This document shows positions 25,874 to 35,051 of a DNA stretch of 64,000 nucleotides, in pieces. The translations under genes were made by a program, and so were the position numbers. Where the stretch lies: NCBI RefSeq assembly GCF_011044495.1, contig NZ_CP049143.1:5456001-5520000 (forward strand), given 5' to 3'. This DNA is from Roseimicrobium sp. ORNL1. GTDB lineage: Bacteria > Verrucomicrobiota > Verrucomicrobiia > Verrucomicrobiales > Verrucomicrobiaceae. The notes beneath the pieces are model-generated. The model ran no database searches. It worked only from the letters and a program-made list of their open reading frames with translations, and had not been told where the DNA came from. How positions within the stretch are numbered: position 1 is the stretch's first letter; each line of letters starts with the position of its first letter.

Positions 25874-28117
25874 ATGGTCCCCCTCCAAGCTCTCGATACC
25901 ACCCTCTTCCGCAGCATCAATCAAGGTCTGGCCAATCCGGTCTTCGACTCGGCCATTCCCTATGCGAGCGGCAATGCGCTCTTCTACCCGGTGCTGCTGG
26001 CGGCGGCAGTGTTCGTCATCTGGCGCTGGCAGCGGCGCGGCTGGGCCTTTGTCTTGCTGGCAATCCTTGCCGCGTTGGTAGCCAGCAACTGCGTGTGCGG
26101 ACCACTGAAGGATCTCATCGGAAGGCCAAGGCCCTTCGTCACCATGACTGATGTGCGGCTGCTGGCGGGGAATGGTTCCGGCTCCCATGCCATGCCCTCC
26201 TGCCACGCGGCGAACTGGGGCGCGCTGGTGGTGGTGACGTGGATGTTCTGGCGCCGCACATGGCGCTTCATGGTGCCGCTTGCACTGCTGGTCGGTTTCT
26301 CCCGCGTGTACACCGGCGTGCACTATCCCTCGGATGTGCTTGCGGGATTCCTCCTTGGTGGTGTTTCCACGTGGGTACTCATCCGCGCGCTGGAATGGCT
26401 GTGGCAGATGCTGGGGCACATCACCTTCCCCGCGCTCTGGGCGCGATGCCCTTCGCTGTATCGCGATGTCCCGGCGAGACCAGAATTGCTCACACCCGAG
26501 GCATCTCATGTGAGTTGGAGGAATGCCGCGTGGGTGCTGATGATTGGCTTGCTCATCGAACGCCTCATCTACATCGCGAGTGGCACCATTGAACTCAGCG
26601 AAGATGAAGCATACCAGTGGATGTGGAGTCAGCGGCTGGACTGGGCCTACTACAGCAAGCCACCCCTCATCGCGTGGCTGCAATGGCTCGGCACGAATCT
26701 CTGGGGAGACACCGCCTTCGGTGTGCGCTTCATGTCACCCGTGCTGGCGCTGATGTGCAATATGCTGGTGTGGTGCTTCGTGCGAAAGCGTACGGATGAA
26801 CGCACGGCCTTCTGGGTGGTAGCGGCGTTTGCGGTGACTCCCCTCTTCGCCGTCGGCGGTGTGCTGCTCACGGTGGATGCGCCCACGGTGCTCTTCTACA
26901 CCGCGGCAGCGATGGCCATGTGGAAGGCGATGGAGCAGGACAGCACGAAATGGTGGGCACTCGCGGGCGTGACTGCGGCACTCGGCTTCTTGAGCAAGTT
27001 CTTCTCGCCCTTCCTCTGGGCGGGACTGTTCCTCTTCCTCGCATTCAACCGCACGTATCGGCATCAGCTTCGCAGGCCCGGCCCGTGGCTGGCGCTGGCC
27101 ATGAACATCGCCGCGGCCTTCCCCGTGCTCTATTGGAACATCACGCATGACTGGGTGACGGTGACACATCTCAAGGAGCGCGGCGGCCTGGATGGCTCTT
27201 CGCATCTGAACTTCGCCACGCTGGGTGAGTTCGCGGTCTCGGTGACTGGCTTGCTGAATCCCGTGTTCTTCCTCGCAGCAGCATTTGCCGTGTGGGGCTG
27301 GTGCCGCATGAAGGAGAAGCCTGCGCTGCTTTCCTTCCTCGTTTGCATGAGCGCGCCAGTGTTCCTGGTCTACCTCGCCCTGTCCGTGCAGGCGAAGGCC
27401 CAGCCGAACTGGATCGCGCCCGCAGCCCCGATGTTATTCCTCGCCGCGGCGACCTGGTGGCACCTTCGTGCTAAGAACGGCGCGCGCCTGCCTGCACGCT
27501 GGCTGGCCGCGGGATTCGTGATTGGATTGCCCGCAGTGATCTTCATCCATGACACGGACCTCATGAAAAAGGCCGTGCGCATCGACCTGAAGCCGGGCGC
27601 GGATCCGCTCTCCCGCGTGCGTGGTGGCAGCGATCTCGCGCGCGTGATGGAAGAGCAGCGGCTCAAGCTGGAAACACAAACCGGCGTGCCCACCTTCCTG
27701 CTCGCGGATCACTACGGGCGTGCCAGCCTGATGAATTTCTACAATCCCACCGCCCGCGAGATGCTTCCTGCGAATCAGCTCTCCTTCGTGCTGAGCGCGG
27801 ACAAGCCGCAGAATCAATACTGGTTCTGGCCGACCTACACCTCGCGCATTGGGGAGAATGCCATCTTCGTGCGCCAGGGCGCCGTGGAGAAGGGCGCACC
27901 GAAGCGCCTGCGCCAGGAGTTCGAGAAGGTCGAGAGCCTCGGCATCTTCAAAATCCGACATGAGGGCGCGGTGTGCCAGCAGGTCCAGATCTTCGCCTGT
28001 AGATGCCTGCGTCCCCTACCGGGCACAAGTCCGGTGCAGGCCGCAGCCGGAACGTTGCAGGCGTCCGTACACACCGACGCGGACGCCTCATCTGCTGCCG
28101 CTACACCAGCCCCTTAA
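25874..28117 (+). CDS. Fusion of PAP2 lipid phosphatase and GT39-type glycosyltransferase
   Basis: A polytopic inner-membrane protein of 747 residues. Residues 1-200 form a PAP2 phosphatase with the full three-part signature: KDLIGRPRP, PSCHAAN (PSGH class) and SRVYTGVHYPSD. Residues about 215-735 form an ArnT/dolichyl-P-mannose-like (PMT_2) glycosyltransferase: SEDEAYQWMWSQRLDWAYYS with the conserved acidic pair in the first loop, KPPLIAWL, then around ten further membrane helices and a soluble end. The fusion suggests that one protein both dephosphorylates a polyprenyl diphosphate carrier and transfers a sugar from polyprenyl phosphate to an acceptor such as lipid A. ATG at 25874 was preferred over TTG at 25823. 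The last 40 residues run through a GC-rich hairpin and overlap the convergent gene by 17 bases. Confidence 0.88.
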   Translation: MVPLQALDTTLFRSINQGLANPVFDSAIPYASGNALFYPVLLAAAVFVIWRWQRRGWAFVLLAILAALVASNCVCGPLKDLIGRPRPFVTMTDVRLLAGNGSGSHAMPSCHAANWGALVVVTWMFWRRTWRFMVPLALLVGFSRVYTGVHYPSDVLAGFLLGGVSTWVLIRALEWLWQMLGHITFPALWARCPSLYRDVPARPELLTPEASHVSWRNAAWVLMIGLLIERLIYIASGTIELSEDEAYQWMWSQRLDWAYYSKPPLIAWLQWLGTNLWGDTAFGVRFMSPVLALMCNMLVWCFVRKRTDERTAFWVVAAFAVTPLFAVGGVLLTVDAPTVLFYTAAAMAMWKAMEQDSTKWWALAGVTAALGFLSKFFSPFLWAGLFLFLAFNRTYRHQLRRPGPWLALAMNIAAAFPVLYWNITHDWVTVTHLKERGGLDGSSHLNFATLGEFAVSVTGLLNPVFFLAAAFAVWGWCRMKEKPALLSFLVCMSAPVFLVYLALSVQAKAQPNWIAPAAPMLFLAAATWWHLRAKNGARLPARWLAAGFVIGLPAVIFIHDTDLMKKAVRIDLKPGADPLSRVRGGSDLARVMEEQRLKLETQTGVPTFLLADHYGRASLMNFYNPTAREMLPANQLSFVLSADKPQNQYWFWPTYTSRIGENAIFVRQGAVEKGAPKRLRQEFEKVESLGIFKIRHEGAVCQQVQIFACRCLRPLPGTSPVQAAAGTLQASVHTDADASSAAATPAP

Positions 28118-29387
28118 TGTCGATGAGGTACATCTGACGTCCGTTGCCACCGTGCACGGAGTCGACGACCACCTTGCGTCCATCGTTGCTCGCGCGTGGA
28201 TGGAGGTCGCAGCGGAACTCGCCCTTGTACTCACGAGGTTCGAAGAAGGAACCGATGGGCACCTTCTTGTCCGTGGGGATGTGGTACAGGAAGGGCACCT
28301 GCATGCGACGCACAGGATCTGGATAGGTATCCATGAGCAGCCATTCGTTGTTCGTGCGCGGCACATAGGTCATGTGGCCATCCACGGGAATCTTCTCCTC
28401 GCCAATCTTCGTGTATTCGCGGGTCTGATCCTTGTAGACAATGACGTGCGACTTCTCCTCGGCATCCGGCTTGGCCCAGGCCACCAGGGTCTGCCCATCG
28501 CGCCAGATGAAGTGACTCACAACGCCACTCGGCTCCAGCACATAGGGATCAGAGCCATCGAGATTCACCGTGAACATGCGCGTGGTGAAGCCTCCCGCCT
28601 TCTGCTCACGCGGAATGTCCACACGATCCCGCCAGCGATGCAGGAAGATGAGTCGCTTCCCATCCGGAGAAATCAGGAGGTGATTGAACCAGTTCCACTT
28701 CTCCGTGAGGTCAATCGTGGGATGCTTCACACCTACCGCTTGGGCGATGGAGAAGATGAGCTGCGTCTCTCCTGTCTCAATGTTCATGCGCCACACACCG
28801 CTCTTGTCCGGCACCTTGTCATTCTTACAAGGGTCCTCGATGCCCGGGTAGCCGTAGCCACTGCGACAGTAATCGATTCGCGCGAAGTCCGGGGTGACTG
28901 CCCACTTGCCATCGGGACTGATGGAATAGACGGGCATCGGCAAAGTGCGCTTCTCACCCGTCTTCACGTCCAGCAGGCGGCTCACGTACTTGCCATTCTC
29001 GCGGTCGTTCCAGATGACCTTGCTCTGGCTGCCGGGCAACCACTGGAGCATGCACCCCTGCTGCCATCCCCATGCGGTGCTGGTGCCGAGCTCTGTCCAC
29101 TTGTCACCATCACCCGTATCGATCATGCCCACGCGGAGCGTGTCATTCTCCGTCGGCGGGCGTCCTTCAAAGTCCAACTGATTGGAAAGGATGTAGCGGT
29201 CCGTGGGATCGAACTCCAGTTTGTCGTAGTAGCCGAACCAGTGAAACTTCGGTCCCTTGGTCAGGGCACGCACCGGGGGGAAGTTTTCAGCCGGGGCCTC
29301 CTGGGCGCGAAGCACGGAAGGAAGCAATGGAAGGCCGGCGGAAGCGGCTGCGGTACGGAGAAAGGAGCGTCGCTGCATGGGGTGCAT
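28101..29387 (-). CDS. Tat-exported beta-propeller-like protein
   Basis: A 428-residue protein with a twin-arginine signal (QRRSFLRTAAASAG, cleavage near LRAQE). The mature region is propeller-like: KFHWFGYYDKLEFDPTDRYIL, STAWGWQQGCMLQWLPG, RLLDVKTGEKRTL, HLLISPDGKRLIFLHRW and FRCDLHPRASNDGRKVVVDS. The SPDGKRL and DVKTGE repeats recall WD40/TolB and oligogalacturonate lyase-like families. Such proteins are common in Verrucomicrobia and Planctomycetes beside carbohydrate genes, but their activities are mostly unknown. The ATG at 29387 was chosen for the Tat signal; 29378 is nearly equivalent. Confidence 0.72.
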   Translation of the reverse strand: MHPMQRRSFLRTAAASAGLPLLPSVLRAQEAPAENFPPVRALTKGPKFHWFGYYDKLEFDPTDRYILSNQLDFEGRPPTENDTLRVGMIDTGDGDKWTELGTSTAWGWQQGCMLQWLPGSQSKVIWNDRENGKYVSRLLDVKTGEKRTLPMPVYSISPDGKWAVTPDFARIDYCRSGYGYPGIEDPCKNDKVPDKSGVWRMNIETGETQLIFSIAQAVGVKHPTIDLTEKWNWFNHLLISPDGKRLIFLHRWRDRVDIPREQKAGGFTTRMFTVNLDGSDPYVLEPSGVVSHFIWRDGQTLVAWAKPDAEEKSHVIVYKDQTREYTKIGEEKIPVDGHMTYVPRTNNEWLLMDTYPDPVRRMQVPFLYHIPTDKKVPIGSFFEPREYKGEFRCDLHPRASNDGRKVVVDSVHGGNGRQMYLIDIKGLV

Positions 29388-29464
29388 GAAAGCACTCGCC
29401 CGCCCGACGCTCAAGCAGGGACGACGGCCTGCCCTTGCAGTTTGCCGTTTGAGCAGCCGATTGA

Positions 29465-30184
29465 CTACTGCTTGGCCTTTTCCATCTGCCGTTTCAGCGC
29501 TTCATGCTTGAGCTGGTCTCCGTTTTCACGCATCCACGCCAAGCGTCCCTTAGCGAGAACGATGCCGAGGGAGATCTCCTTGATGCGACCGCTCGCTTCC
29601 GTGCTGAAGTACAGATAGTCGTAGTAGGGCAGATGTCCGATGACCACCGGTGCATGCGGCCCTTCGATTTTGTCATTCGGCTCGGGGTTGAGGGCCTTGA
29701 GAGCCTGGCGCACCTCCTGGGCCTGGAACTGGCCCGCGGCATTCCGCTGTACATCGATGCCCTCCATGGACAATCTCCCCACAAAAGCCTCCATCGGGAG
29801 GTCCTTCCCCTCGCGCAGGGACAGGAGCACATTCACCACCTCCGCATCATCATTGCCTCGATCATGGTACAAGGTGATGCCCAGCCGGGAGAACATGTAG
29901 AAGTCCCGCTTGGGGTCGGACCACTTGGAGGGCGCGCTGCCGTTGATGGCCTCGATCTGCTTCACGAACGACGAAGGTGTTTGCAGGTCCGTGACCACCG
30001 TTCCATCCACCGAAAGCCTCCCATCTGCCCCCATGCTCACCGTGACCGGATCGGGCAGGGCTGAAGCGGTGAAGGGGAACAGCATGCTGCACGCCGCAAG
30101 CAGAGCCAAGCCCAGGGCACGCCTTCCCGGCTTCGGCTGACGCACTCCTTGAATTTGAGCCGCTGGGCGGGCGCTGATTGTCAT
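29465..30184 (-). CDS. Hypothetical exported protein
   Basis: A 239-residue protein from the ATG at 30184, with a basic head and hydrophobic core (LGLALLAACSMLFPFTASA) giving signal peptide cleavage near SALP. The mature part starts with VTVSMGADGRLSVDGTVV and contains FYMFSRLGITLYHDR and IGHLPYYDYLYFS; it ends in a charged helix (RQMEKAKQ). A repeated beta-strand/loop character is visible but no family is certain. It shares orientation with the Tat-exported gene downstream (77 bases), so the two may be co-transcribed. Confidence 0.6.
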   Translation of the reverse strand: MTISARPAAQIQGVRQPKPGRRALGLALLAACSMLFPFTASALPDPVTVSMGADGRLSVDGTVVTDLQTPSSFVKQIEAINGSAPSKWSDPKRDFYMFSRLGITLYHDRGNDDAEVVNVLLSLREGKDLPMEAFVGRLSMEGIDVQRNAAGQFQAQEVRQALKALNPEPNDKIEGPHAPVVIGHLPYYDYLYFSTEASGRIKEISLGIVLAKGRLAWMRENGDQLKHEALKRQMEKAKQ

Positions 30185-30262
30185 GCCGACAGAACAGCAG
30201 AGATCAGGGAATCCTCCAGTGGAAATCACGTCAACATTCATGACACTACTCAAGGTTCCGCC

Positions 30263-31549
30263 TCAGACCTTCAGCGGTTGAGCATTCAGCCACTTCTCCC
30301 GCCACTCCGCGCGCGAAATCTTCCCTCTACCATTCGGGGCCAGTTCCGGGCAGAGCCAGTACTTCCGCGGAAGCTGCCACGTTTGCAGGCGCTCGCCAAG
30401 CCAGGAGGAGAGATTGGCGGGAGTGAGTCCTTCCGCCGCATTCACACAGGCAATGGTGTCCTCGCACCGCGCCGGGTCCGCACTGGCCACGCCGAAGACC
30501 ACGCAATGCCGCACACCTTCGCATGAGAGCAATGCGGCTTCGACATCGGCGGGATTGAGCTTTCGACCGGCGATGTTGATGGCGTCACTCACACGGCCAC
30601 GCATGAGCACGCGGCCCTCCAGAATCTCCACCAGGTCGCTCGTGAAAAACGTTCCGCCGCCGAGCGCATCATCGCCCATCGGCCAGTAGCCCTCGCCTGC
30701 AGCGGCGCTTTCCACCACGAGACGACTGCCTTCACCCAGGCTCAACTTCACGCCGTCCATCGCGGTACCGGCCAAGGCAGCATCTTCACGCGGCGCTGTG
30801 GTGCAGTCATAGGCGATGCCTCCACATTCGCTGCTGCCAAGGAAGTTGTGAATCTTGATACCCGTCTCTTCAAACACACCGCGCTCCACTTCCAGTGGCA
30901 ACGGGGCGCCCGCCGAGATCGCCAGCGCAATGGGCATCTCCTTAATCAGCCCGCTCTTCCACCACGCGCGCCACATCGCCGGCACTGCGGGAAGGGTCAC
31001 ACGGTGTCCCACCGCACACGCAGCACGCAGGGAGGACGGGAGTGCATCCGGCACCGTCACCAGCGGATGCCCCTGCAACAACAGAGGCAGCACGAGATTG
31101 GAGAAGCCGTAGCTGTGCGCCACGCTGATAACCGCGACATTCGGACACGTGCGATCCAGACCCATGGTCGTGCGGATGTTCTCCGCATCTGCCGCGAGCT
31201 GCTCTCCGCGGAACATCACCGTGCGCGGTTCCCCCGTGCTTCCGGAGGTCATCTTCAAATGAGCGATGCCCGCAGGCATGCCACGCACATCCGGCACGCG
31301 CCCGCCTTCGCGTTCCATGGGGCAAAGCACCGCGCCATCCCGCCAGGCCCAGAGTGTCTGTATCACAAACGCCAACACGCCGTCCGCCATCGAGGCGACA
31401 TGCAGCGCTCCCGCCGCGAGAGCCGGCAGGGAATCCAGCGAATGCTGCAGCGCGGCAAAGGTCCACGTCGCACCGGTAACAGCATCCATCACCGCGACCT
31501 CGTCGCGATGCAGGGAGAGCGTTTGTTGCCAGCGGGCATACAGCATCAT
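30263..31549 (-). CDS. AMP-dependent acyl/aryl ligase (acyl-CoA or acyl-ACP synthetase type)
   Basis: A 428-residue adenylate-forming enzyme, short for the family. Motifs are A3 KMTSGSTGEPRTVMF near residue 100, A5-like HNFLGSSECGGIAYD near 235, a YWPMGDDA region, A8 LMRGRVSDAINIAGRKLNPADVE near 320-340, and the catalytic Lys region NGRGKISR near the C-terminus. It should activate a carboxylic acid as an acyl-adenylate and load it onto CoA or an ACP. It diverges from a ketosynthase-reductase-ACP gene set starting at 31656, the 106-base gap serving both promoters, so it probably supplies the starter unit. The nature of the acid is unknown. Confidence 0.82.
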   Translation of the reverse strand: MMLYARWQQTLSLHRDEVAVMDAVTGATWTFAALQHSLDSLPALAAGALHVASMADGVLAFVIQTLWAWRDGAVLCPMEREGGRVPDVRGMPAGIAHLKMTSGSTGEPRTVMFRGEQLAADAENIRTTMGLDRTCPNVAVISVAHSYGFSNLVLPLLLQGHPLVTVPDALPSSLRAACAVGHRVTLPAVPAMWRAWWKSGLIKEMPIALAISAGAPLPLEVERGVFEETGIKIHNFLGSSECGGIAYDCTTAPREDAALAGTAMDGVKLSLGEGSRLVVESAAAGEGYWPMGDDALGGGTFFTSDLVEILEGRVLMRGRVSDAINIAGRKLNPADVEAALLSCEGVRHCVVFGVASADPARCEDTIACVNAAEGLTPANLSSWLGERLQTWQLPRKYWLCPELAPNGRGKISRAEWREKWLNAQPLKV

Positions 31550-31655
31550 TGTCCTCTAGACCACGCTGCGGGCCGCGCAAGCGGGGAGTCCTTCTGGCCG
31601 ATTGCACGGTGAAGTATCATTTGCCAGGGAGCGCTGCGCTGCGCTACACCATTTC

Positions 31656-32912
31656 ATGCCGTATCGTGCAGGGCAGACTCATGAGGCTGGTACGCACCGG
31701 GTGGTCATCACCGGCGCGGGCATCATCACGAGCATGGGAAATGACTGGCGCGAAAACGCCGCAGGATTCCGCGCCGGACGGCTGGCCTTTCGTGACATCA
31801 CCGTGTTCGACGCGAGCCGCCAGCGGGTGCAGCGCGCGGGCGAGGTGGCCTTTCCTGAGACCTTCCCCAAGACGCGTCTCACCAGCCGCCAGTTGAAGCG
31901 ACTCGACCGCGCCTCCCGACTGCTCATTCACGCCGGGGTGGAAGCGATGGCACAGAGCGGATGGAATGCCGACGCGCTCGCAGACCAGCAAATCCCCCTC
32001 TGCCTGGGCACCAGCGCCGGGGCCATGGCCACTGGTGAAGCCTACTACCTGGCCAAGACAGCCACTCCGGCTGCGAAAGCTTCGCTGGCGGAAAAGGTCA
32101 TCCAGTACCTTCCGCATACCCAGGCGCAGCACCTGCAAAGTGCGCTCGGCTTGCAGGGCCCGCTCACGATCATCGCAAACGCCTGTGCGTCCGGGGCGAA
32201 TGCCATCGGGCAGGCCTTCCGGTTGGTGAAGACGGGCCGTGCCAGACGCGCTCTCGCCGGTGGGTATGATGCGCTGGCGCACATGGTCTTTGCCGGGTTT
32301 GACTCGCTCCAGGCTCTCAGCACCACCCTGCCACGTCCCTTTGATGCGCATCGCGATGGCCTCGCGCTGGGTGAAGGCGCGGCGCTGGTGACGCTGGAAC
32401 GCCTCGACGATGCCCTCGCCCGTGGGGCGAACATTCTCGCCGAGATCTCCGGTTACGGTGCGAGCACGGATCTGCATCACCTCACCCAGCCTCATCCACA
32501 GGGAGATGCTGCGCTACTCAGCATGACCCGCGCGAGCGCCGAGGCCGGGGTGACACCGGACATGATACAGTATATCAATTCCCATGGCACCGGAACCCCG
32601 CTCAATGATGCCGCGGAGGGCGCGGCCATCCAGCGCTGGGCGGGTGTGGATGTCGGCAGGATCATGGTGAGCAGCACCAAGTCCGCTATCGGCCACCTCC
32701 TCGGAGGCGCGGGTGCCGTGGAGGCAGTGATCTGCCTGCTGGCCATGCGCGAAGGTTTCGTTCCCGCGAGCTGCAACATCGAGACACTGGATCCCATCTG
32801 CACCTTCGACCTCGTGCGCCAGCCGCGTGAGGCGCAGTTGGACTACACGCTCACGAATTCCTTCGGCTTCGGTGGCGCGAATGCCACGCTCATCTTCAGG
32901 AAAGCGGCATGA
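31656..32912 (+). CDS. Beta-ketoacyl-ACP synthase (KAS II-like)
   Basis: A 418-residue thiolase-fold condensing enzyme that extends acyl chains using malonyl-ACP. Complete catalytic triad: Cys in ANACASGANAIG (about residue 175), His in INSHGTGTPLND (about 310), and Lys/His in STKSAIGHLLGGAG (about 346-353). Other family motifs are VVITGAGIITSMG at the start and the closing NSFGFGGANATLIF. ATG at 31656 is preferred to one at 31602. The stop codon overlaps the start of a second ketosynthase-like gene by four bases, indicating coupled translation. The context (paired inactive homologue, reductase, ACP, ligase) points to a secondary lipid or polyketide pathway separate from housekeeping FAS. Confidence 0.92.
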   Translation: MPYRAGQTHEAGTHRVVITGAGIITSMGNDWRENAAGFRAGRLAFRDITVFDASRQRVQRAGEVAFPETFPKTRLTSRQLKRLDRASRLLIHAGVEAMAQSGWNADALADQQIPLCLGTSAGAMATGEAYYLAKTATPAAKASLAEKVIQYLPHTQAQHLQSALGLQGPLTIIANACASGANAIGQAFRLVKTGRARRALAGGYDALAHMVFAGFDSLQALSTTLPRPFDAHRDGLALGEGAALVTLERLDDALARGANILAEISGYGASTDLHHLTQPHPQGDAALLSMTRASAEAGVTPDMIQYINSHGTGTPLNDAAEGAAIQRWAGVDVGRIMVSSTKSAIGHLLGGAGAVEAVICLLAMREGFVPASCNIETLDPICTFDLVRQPREAQLDYTLTNSFGFGGANATLIFRKAA

Positions 32913-33943
32913 GCGGAGGCATTTACATCACGGGCTGGGGCGCGGTATCGCCCGCAGGATGGGGCGCTGGTGCTTTGTACGAAGCCGTGAAAGCAGGAAC
33001 ACCCCTCCCCTACTCCACCACAAAGCGCACGGAGGACGCCCCGGAATATCGCACCCGGAAGGTGCCCGCGCCTTCGCCCGTTCCCGACTGGATGAAGCAC
33101 AACCGCATGCGCCGCACCACCGCCGCCGCGCGCCATGCCGTGGGCGCTGCCATCGAAGCACTGGGACCGGAACGCCTCGCCTCAGCACAGCAGGGTGCAT
33201 GGAAAGGCGGAGTCGTCTTCTGCACCACGAATGGCTGCGTGCAGTTCAGCCGGCGATTCTTTGCCGAGGCCCTGAGCAACCCCGCCCTGGCCAGCCCCAT
33301 TCTCTTCCCCGAGACCGTTTACAACGCGCCTGCAAGCCACATCGCCGCGCTAGCAGGTTCGCCGGAGTTGAATTGCACCCTCGTGGGAGATTCCAGCCAG
33401 TTCCTTCGCGGCATGGATCTCGCCGCGCAATGGCTGGAGGATGGCGAAGTGGAATCCGTGCTCGTGGTCGCTGCGGAAGAACTCGACTGGCTCACGGATG
33501 AAGCACTGCTCTTCTTTGATCGAGATGGCATCACCGCAGAAGGCGCAGCGGCGGTAGTGTTGGAGAAGGCAAAAGGCATCGAGCTACTCGGCGTGACCGG
33601 GGCATGGACCTACGGCACGACCATGAGTCTAGCCAACGCAGCCGCGGGCATGCGCAAGGAGGTGGCAGAACTGCTCACGCAAAGCGAAGTCGATGTGCTC
33701 CTGTGCGACGGACTCGGTGCCGCACCTCGCGCCGATACGGCAGAGCAGGCCGCGTGGAGAGGATGGCAAGGCAAGCAACTTCACCTTCGTCCTGTCTTGG
33801 GCGAGGCATACGGATGCATCGCTGGATGGCAGACTGTGGCCGCCTGTGAGTCCATCGCGCGGGGTGAGAGTTCCCAAGTCGCCATCAGCGCCGTGGGCCT
33901 CACCGAGCAGGCCGTGGGCGCCGTGCTGGGTGGCATCGCCTGA
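32909..33943 (+). CDS. Catalytically degenerate ketosynthase-like protein (chain-length-factor type)
   Basis: A 344-residue thiolase-fold protein, shorter than KAS II. The start GIYITGWGAVSPAGWGAG aligns with the ketosynthase opening, and VESVLVVAAEELDWLTDEAL matches the region after the active site. At the active-site position it reads NCTLVGDSSQFLRGMDLA, so the nucleophilic Cys is missing, and the HGTGT and GH motifs are replaced by DGLGAAPRADTAEQAA and LGEAYGCIAG. It is therefore predicted to be non-condensing and to pair with the upstream enzyme as a heterodimer partner, like chain-length factors of type II polyketide and aryl polyene systems. Overlap of four bases with both the upstream stop codon and coupling supports a 1:1 complex. 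Confidence 0.82.
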   Translation: MSGGIYITGWGAVSPAGWGAGALYEAVKAGTPLPYSTTKRTEDAPEYRTRKVPAPSPVPDWMKHNRMRRTTAAARHAVGAAIEALGPERLASAQQGAWKGGVVFCTTNGCVQFSRRFFAEALSNPALASPILFPETVYNAPASHIAALAGSPELNCTLVGDSSQFLRGMDLAAQWLEDGEVESVLVVAAEELDWLTDEALLFFDRDGITAEGAAAVVLEKAKGIELLGVTGAWTYGTTMSLANAAAGMRKEVAELLTQSEVDVLLCDGLGAAPRADTAEQAAWRGWQGKQLHLRPVLGEAYGCIAGWQTVAACESIARGESSQVAISAVGLTEQAVGAVLGGIA

Positions 33944-33997
33944 CACGAAGCAAGGCAGACTTGTGCTGGCCCGCATCACCGCCATGTTTCATGCCTC

Positions 33998-34735
33998 ATG
34001 GCAGGAGCAGCAGCATCGATACTCATCACCGGCGGGAATGGCGGACTTGGTCTCGCCTTGGGTGAAGCCTTTCTGAAAGCAGATGAAGGAAATCGTGTGT
34101 GGCTCGGCGTGCGTTCACGAAAGGACAAAGCCGAAGCCCTCGCTGCCGGCCACGCCGACCGCTGCCACATCGTACCGCTGGACGTGACCAGCAACGAGCA
34201 GTGGACCGCCGCTGTCGAGACCATCACCCAGGCCAGCGGCAGGCTCGATGTGCTGGTAAACAACGCCGGCCACCATGAAGATGCCCTGCTCGCCACGATG
34301 ACGGATGCGCAATGGAACGAGGTGCTGCAGAGCAATCTCACCGGCACCTTCCTCGGCTGCCGGGCCGTCACGCGCACCATGATGGGCCAGCGATTCGGCC
34401 GCATCGTCAACATCTCCTCTCTCAGCGCCCTGATGTCCCCCGCAGGCCAGGCCAACTACGCCGCCGCCAAGGCCGGCATGGTGGGCCTCACGCAGAGCTA
34501 TGCCAAGGAAGTGGCGCGCGCCGGCATCACGGTGAATGCCGTCTGCCCGGGCTACATCGACACCGAGGCACTCTCCGGCATGGATGAGGAACAGAAGCGC
34601 GCCGCCATCCAGCGGATTCCCATGCGCCGCCTCGGGAAGCCGGAAGAGGTGGCTGCGGCCGTGCTTTTCCTTGCATCGGCGCAGGCTTCGTATATCACCG
34701 GGGCCACTCTCAAAATCGACGGCGGCATCCTCTAG
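33998..34735 (+). CDS. fabG: 3-oxoacyl-ACP reductase (FabG-like SDR)
   Basis: A 245-residue short-chain dehydrogenase that reduces 3-ketoacyl-ACP with NADPH. The Rossmann motif TGGNGGLGLALGEAF is at residues 9-23, the NNAG motif at about 86-89 (VNNAGHHEDA), and the catalytic Ser-Tyr-Lys set in NISSLSALMSPAGQANYAAAKAG near 135-157. The PGYIDTEAL and TGATLKIDGGIL segments are typical of FabG. It lies 54 bases after the ketosynthase-like gene and 34 before the ACP gene, in the same direction, so it should act on the ketoacyl chains made by that pair. Confidence 0.88.
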   Translation: MAGAAASILITGGNGGLGLALGEAFLKADEGNRVWLGVRSRKDKAEALAAGHADRCHIVPLDVTSNEQWTAAVETITQASGRLDVLVNNAGHHEDALLATMTDAQWNEVLQSNLTGTFLGCRAVTRTMMGQRFGRIVNISSLSALMSPAGQANYAAAKAGMVGLTQSYAKEVARAGITVNAVCPGYIDTEALSGMDEEQKRAAIQRIPMRRLGKPEEVAAAVLFLASAQASYITGATLKIDGGIL

Positions 34736-34769
34736 GGCCGCACCAACCCTTTCATTCGAATATCCCAGC

Positions 34770-35030
34770 ATGGCAGACCTCGACGCGATCAAGTTGCAGA
34801 TCAAACAAGCGATGGTGGAAGAGTTGATGCTCCCCCAGTCCGCCGAGGAGATTACCGATGACGCGCTCATCTTCAGCCCCCAAGGTCTGGGACTCGATAG
34901 CGTGGACGCCCTGCAACTCGTCGTGGCCCTGGAAAAGCGCTTCGGCCTGAAGCTCCCGGACGCCGCAGCAGCGCGTGAAACACTGCGCTCCGTGGAGACC
35001 ATCGCGGAAGCGGTGGCGGCGAAGGCTTGA
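34770..35030 (+). CDS. Acyl carrier protein
   Basis: An 86-residue acidic helical carrier protein. The phosphopantetheine attachment site is GLGLDSVDALQL, with the modified Ser in DSVD at about residue 43. Flanking helices (DAIKLQIKQAMVEELML, ALEKRFGLKLPD, TLRSVETIAEAVAAKA) match the ACP fold. It closes the ketosynthase gene set and is presumably its dedicated carrier; no phosphopantetheinyl transferase, dehydratase or thioesterase is encoded next to it, so these would have to come from elsewhere. Confidence 0.9.
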   Translation: MADLDAIKLQIKQAMVEELMLPQSAEEITDDALIFSPQGLGLDSVDALQLVVALEKRFGLKLPDAAAARETLRSVETIAEAVAAKA

Positions 35031-35051
35031 GCAGGGAGCGTGGTTCTGGGC

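Noticed and set aside
27849-29618. Plus-strand frame of 589 codons
   Set aside because: It is antisense to the Tat-exported propeller gene, has no fold motif and no signal.
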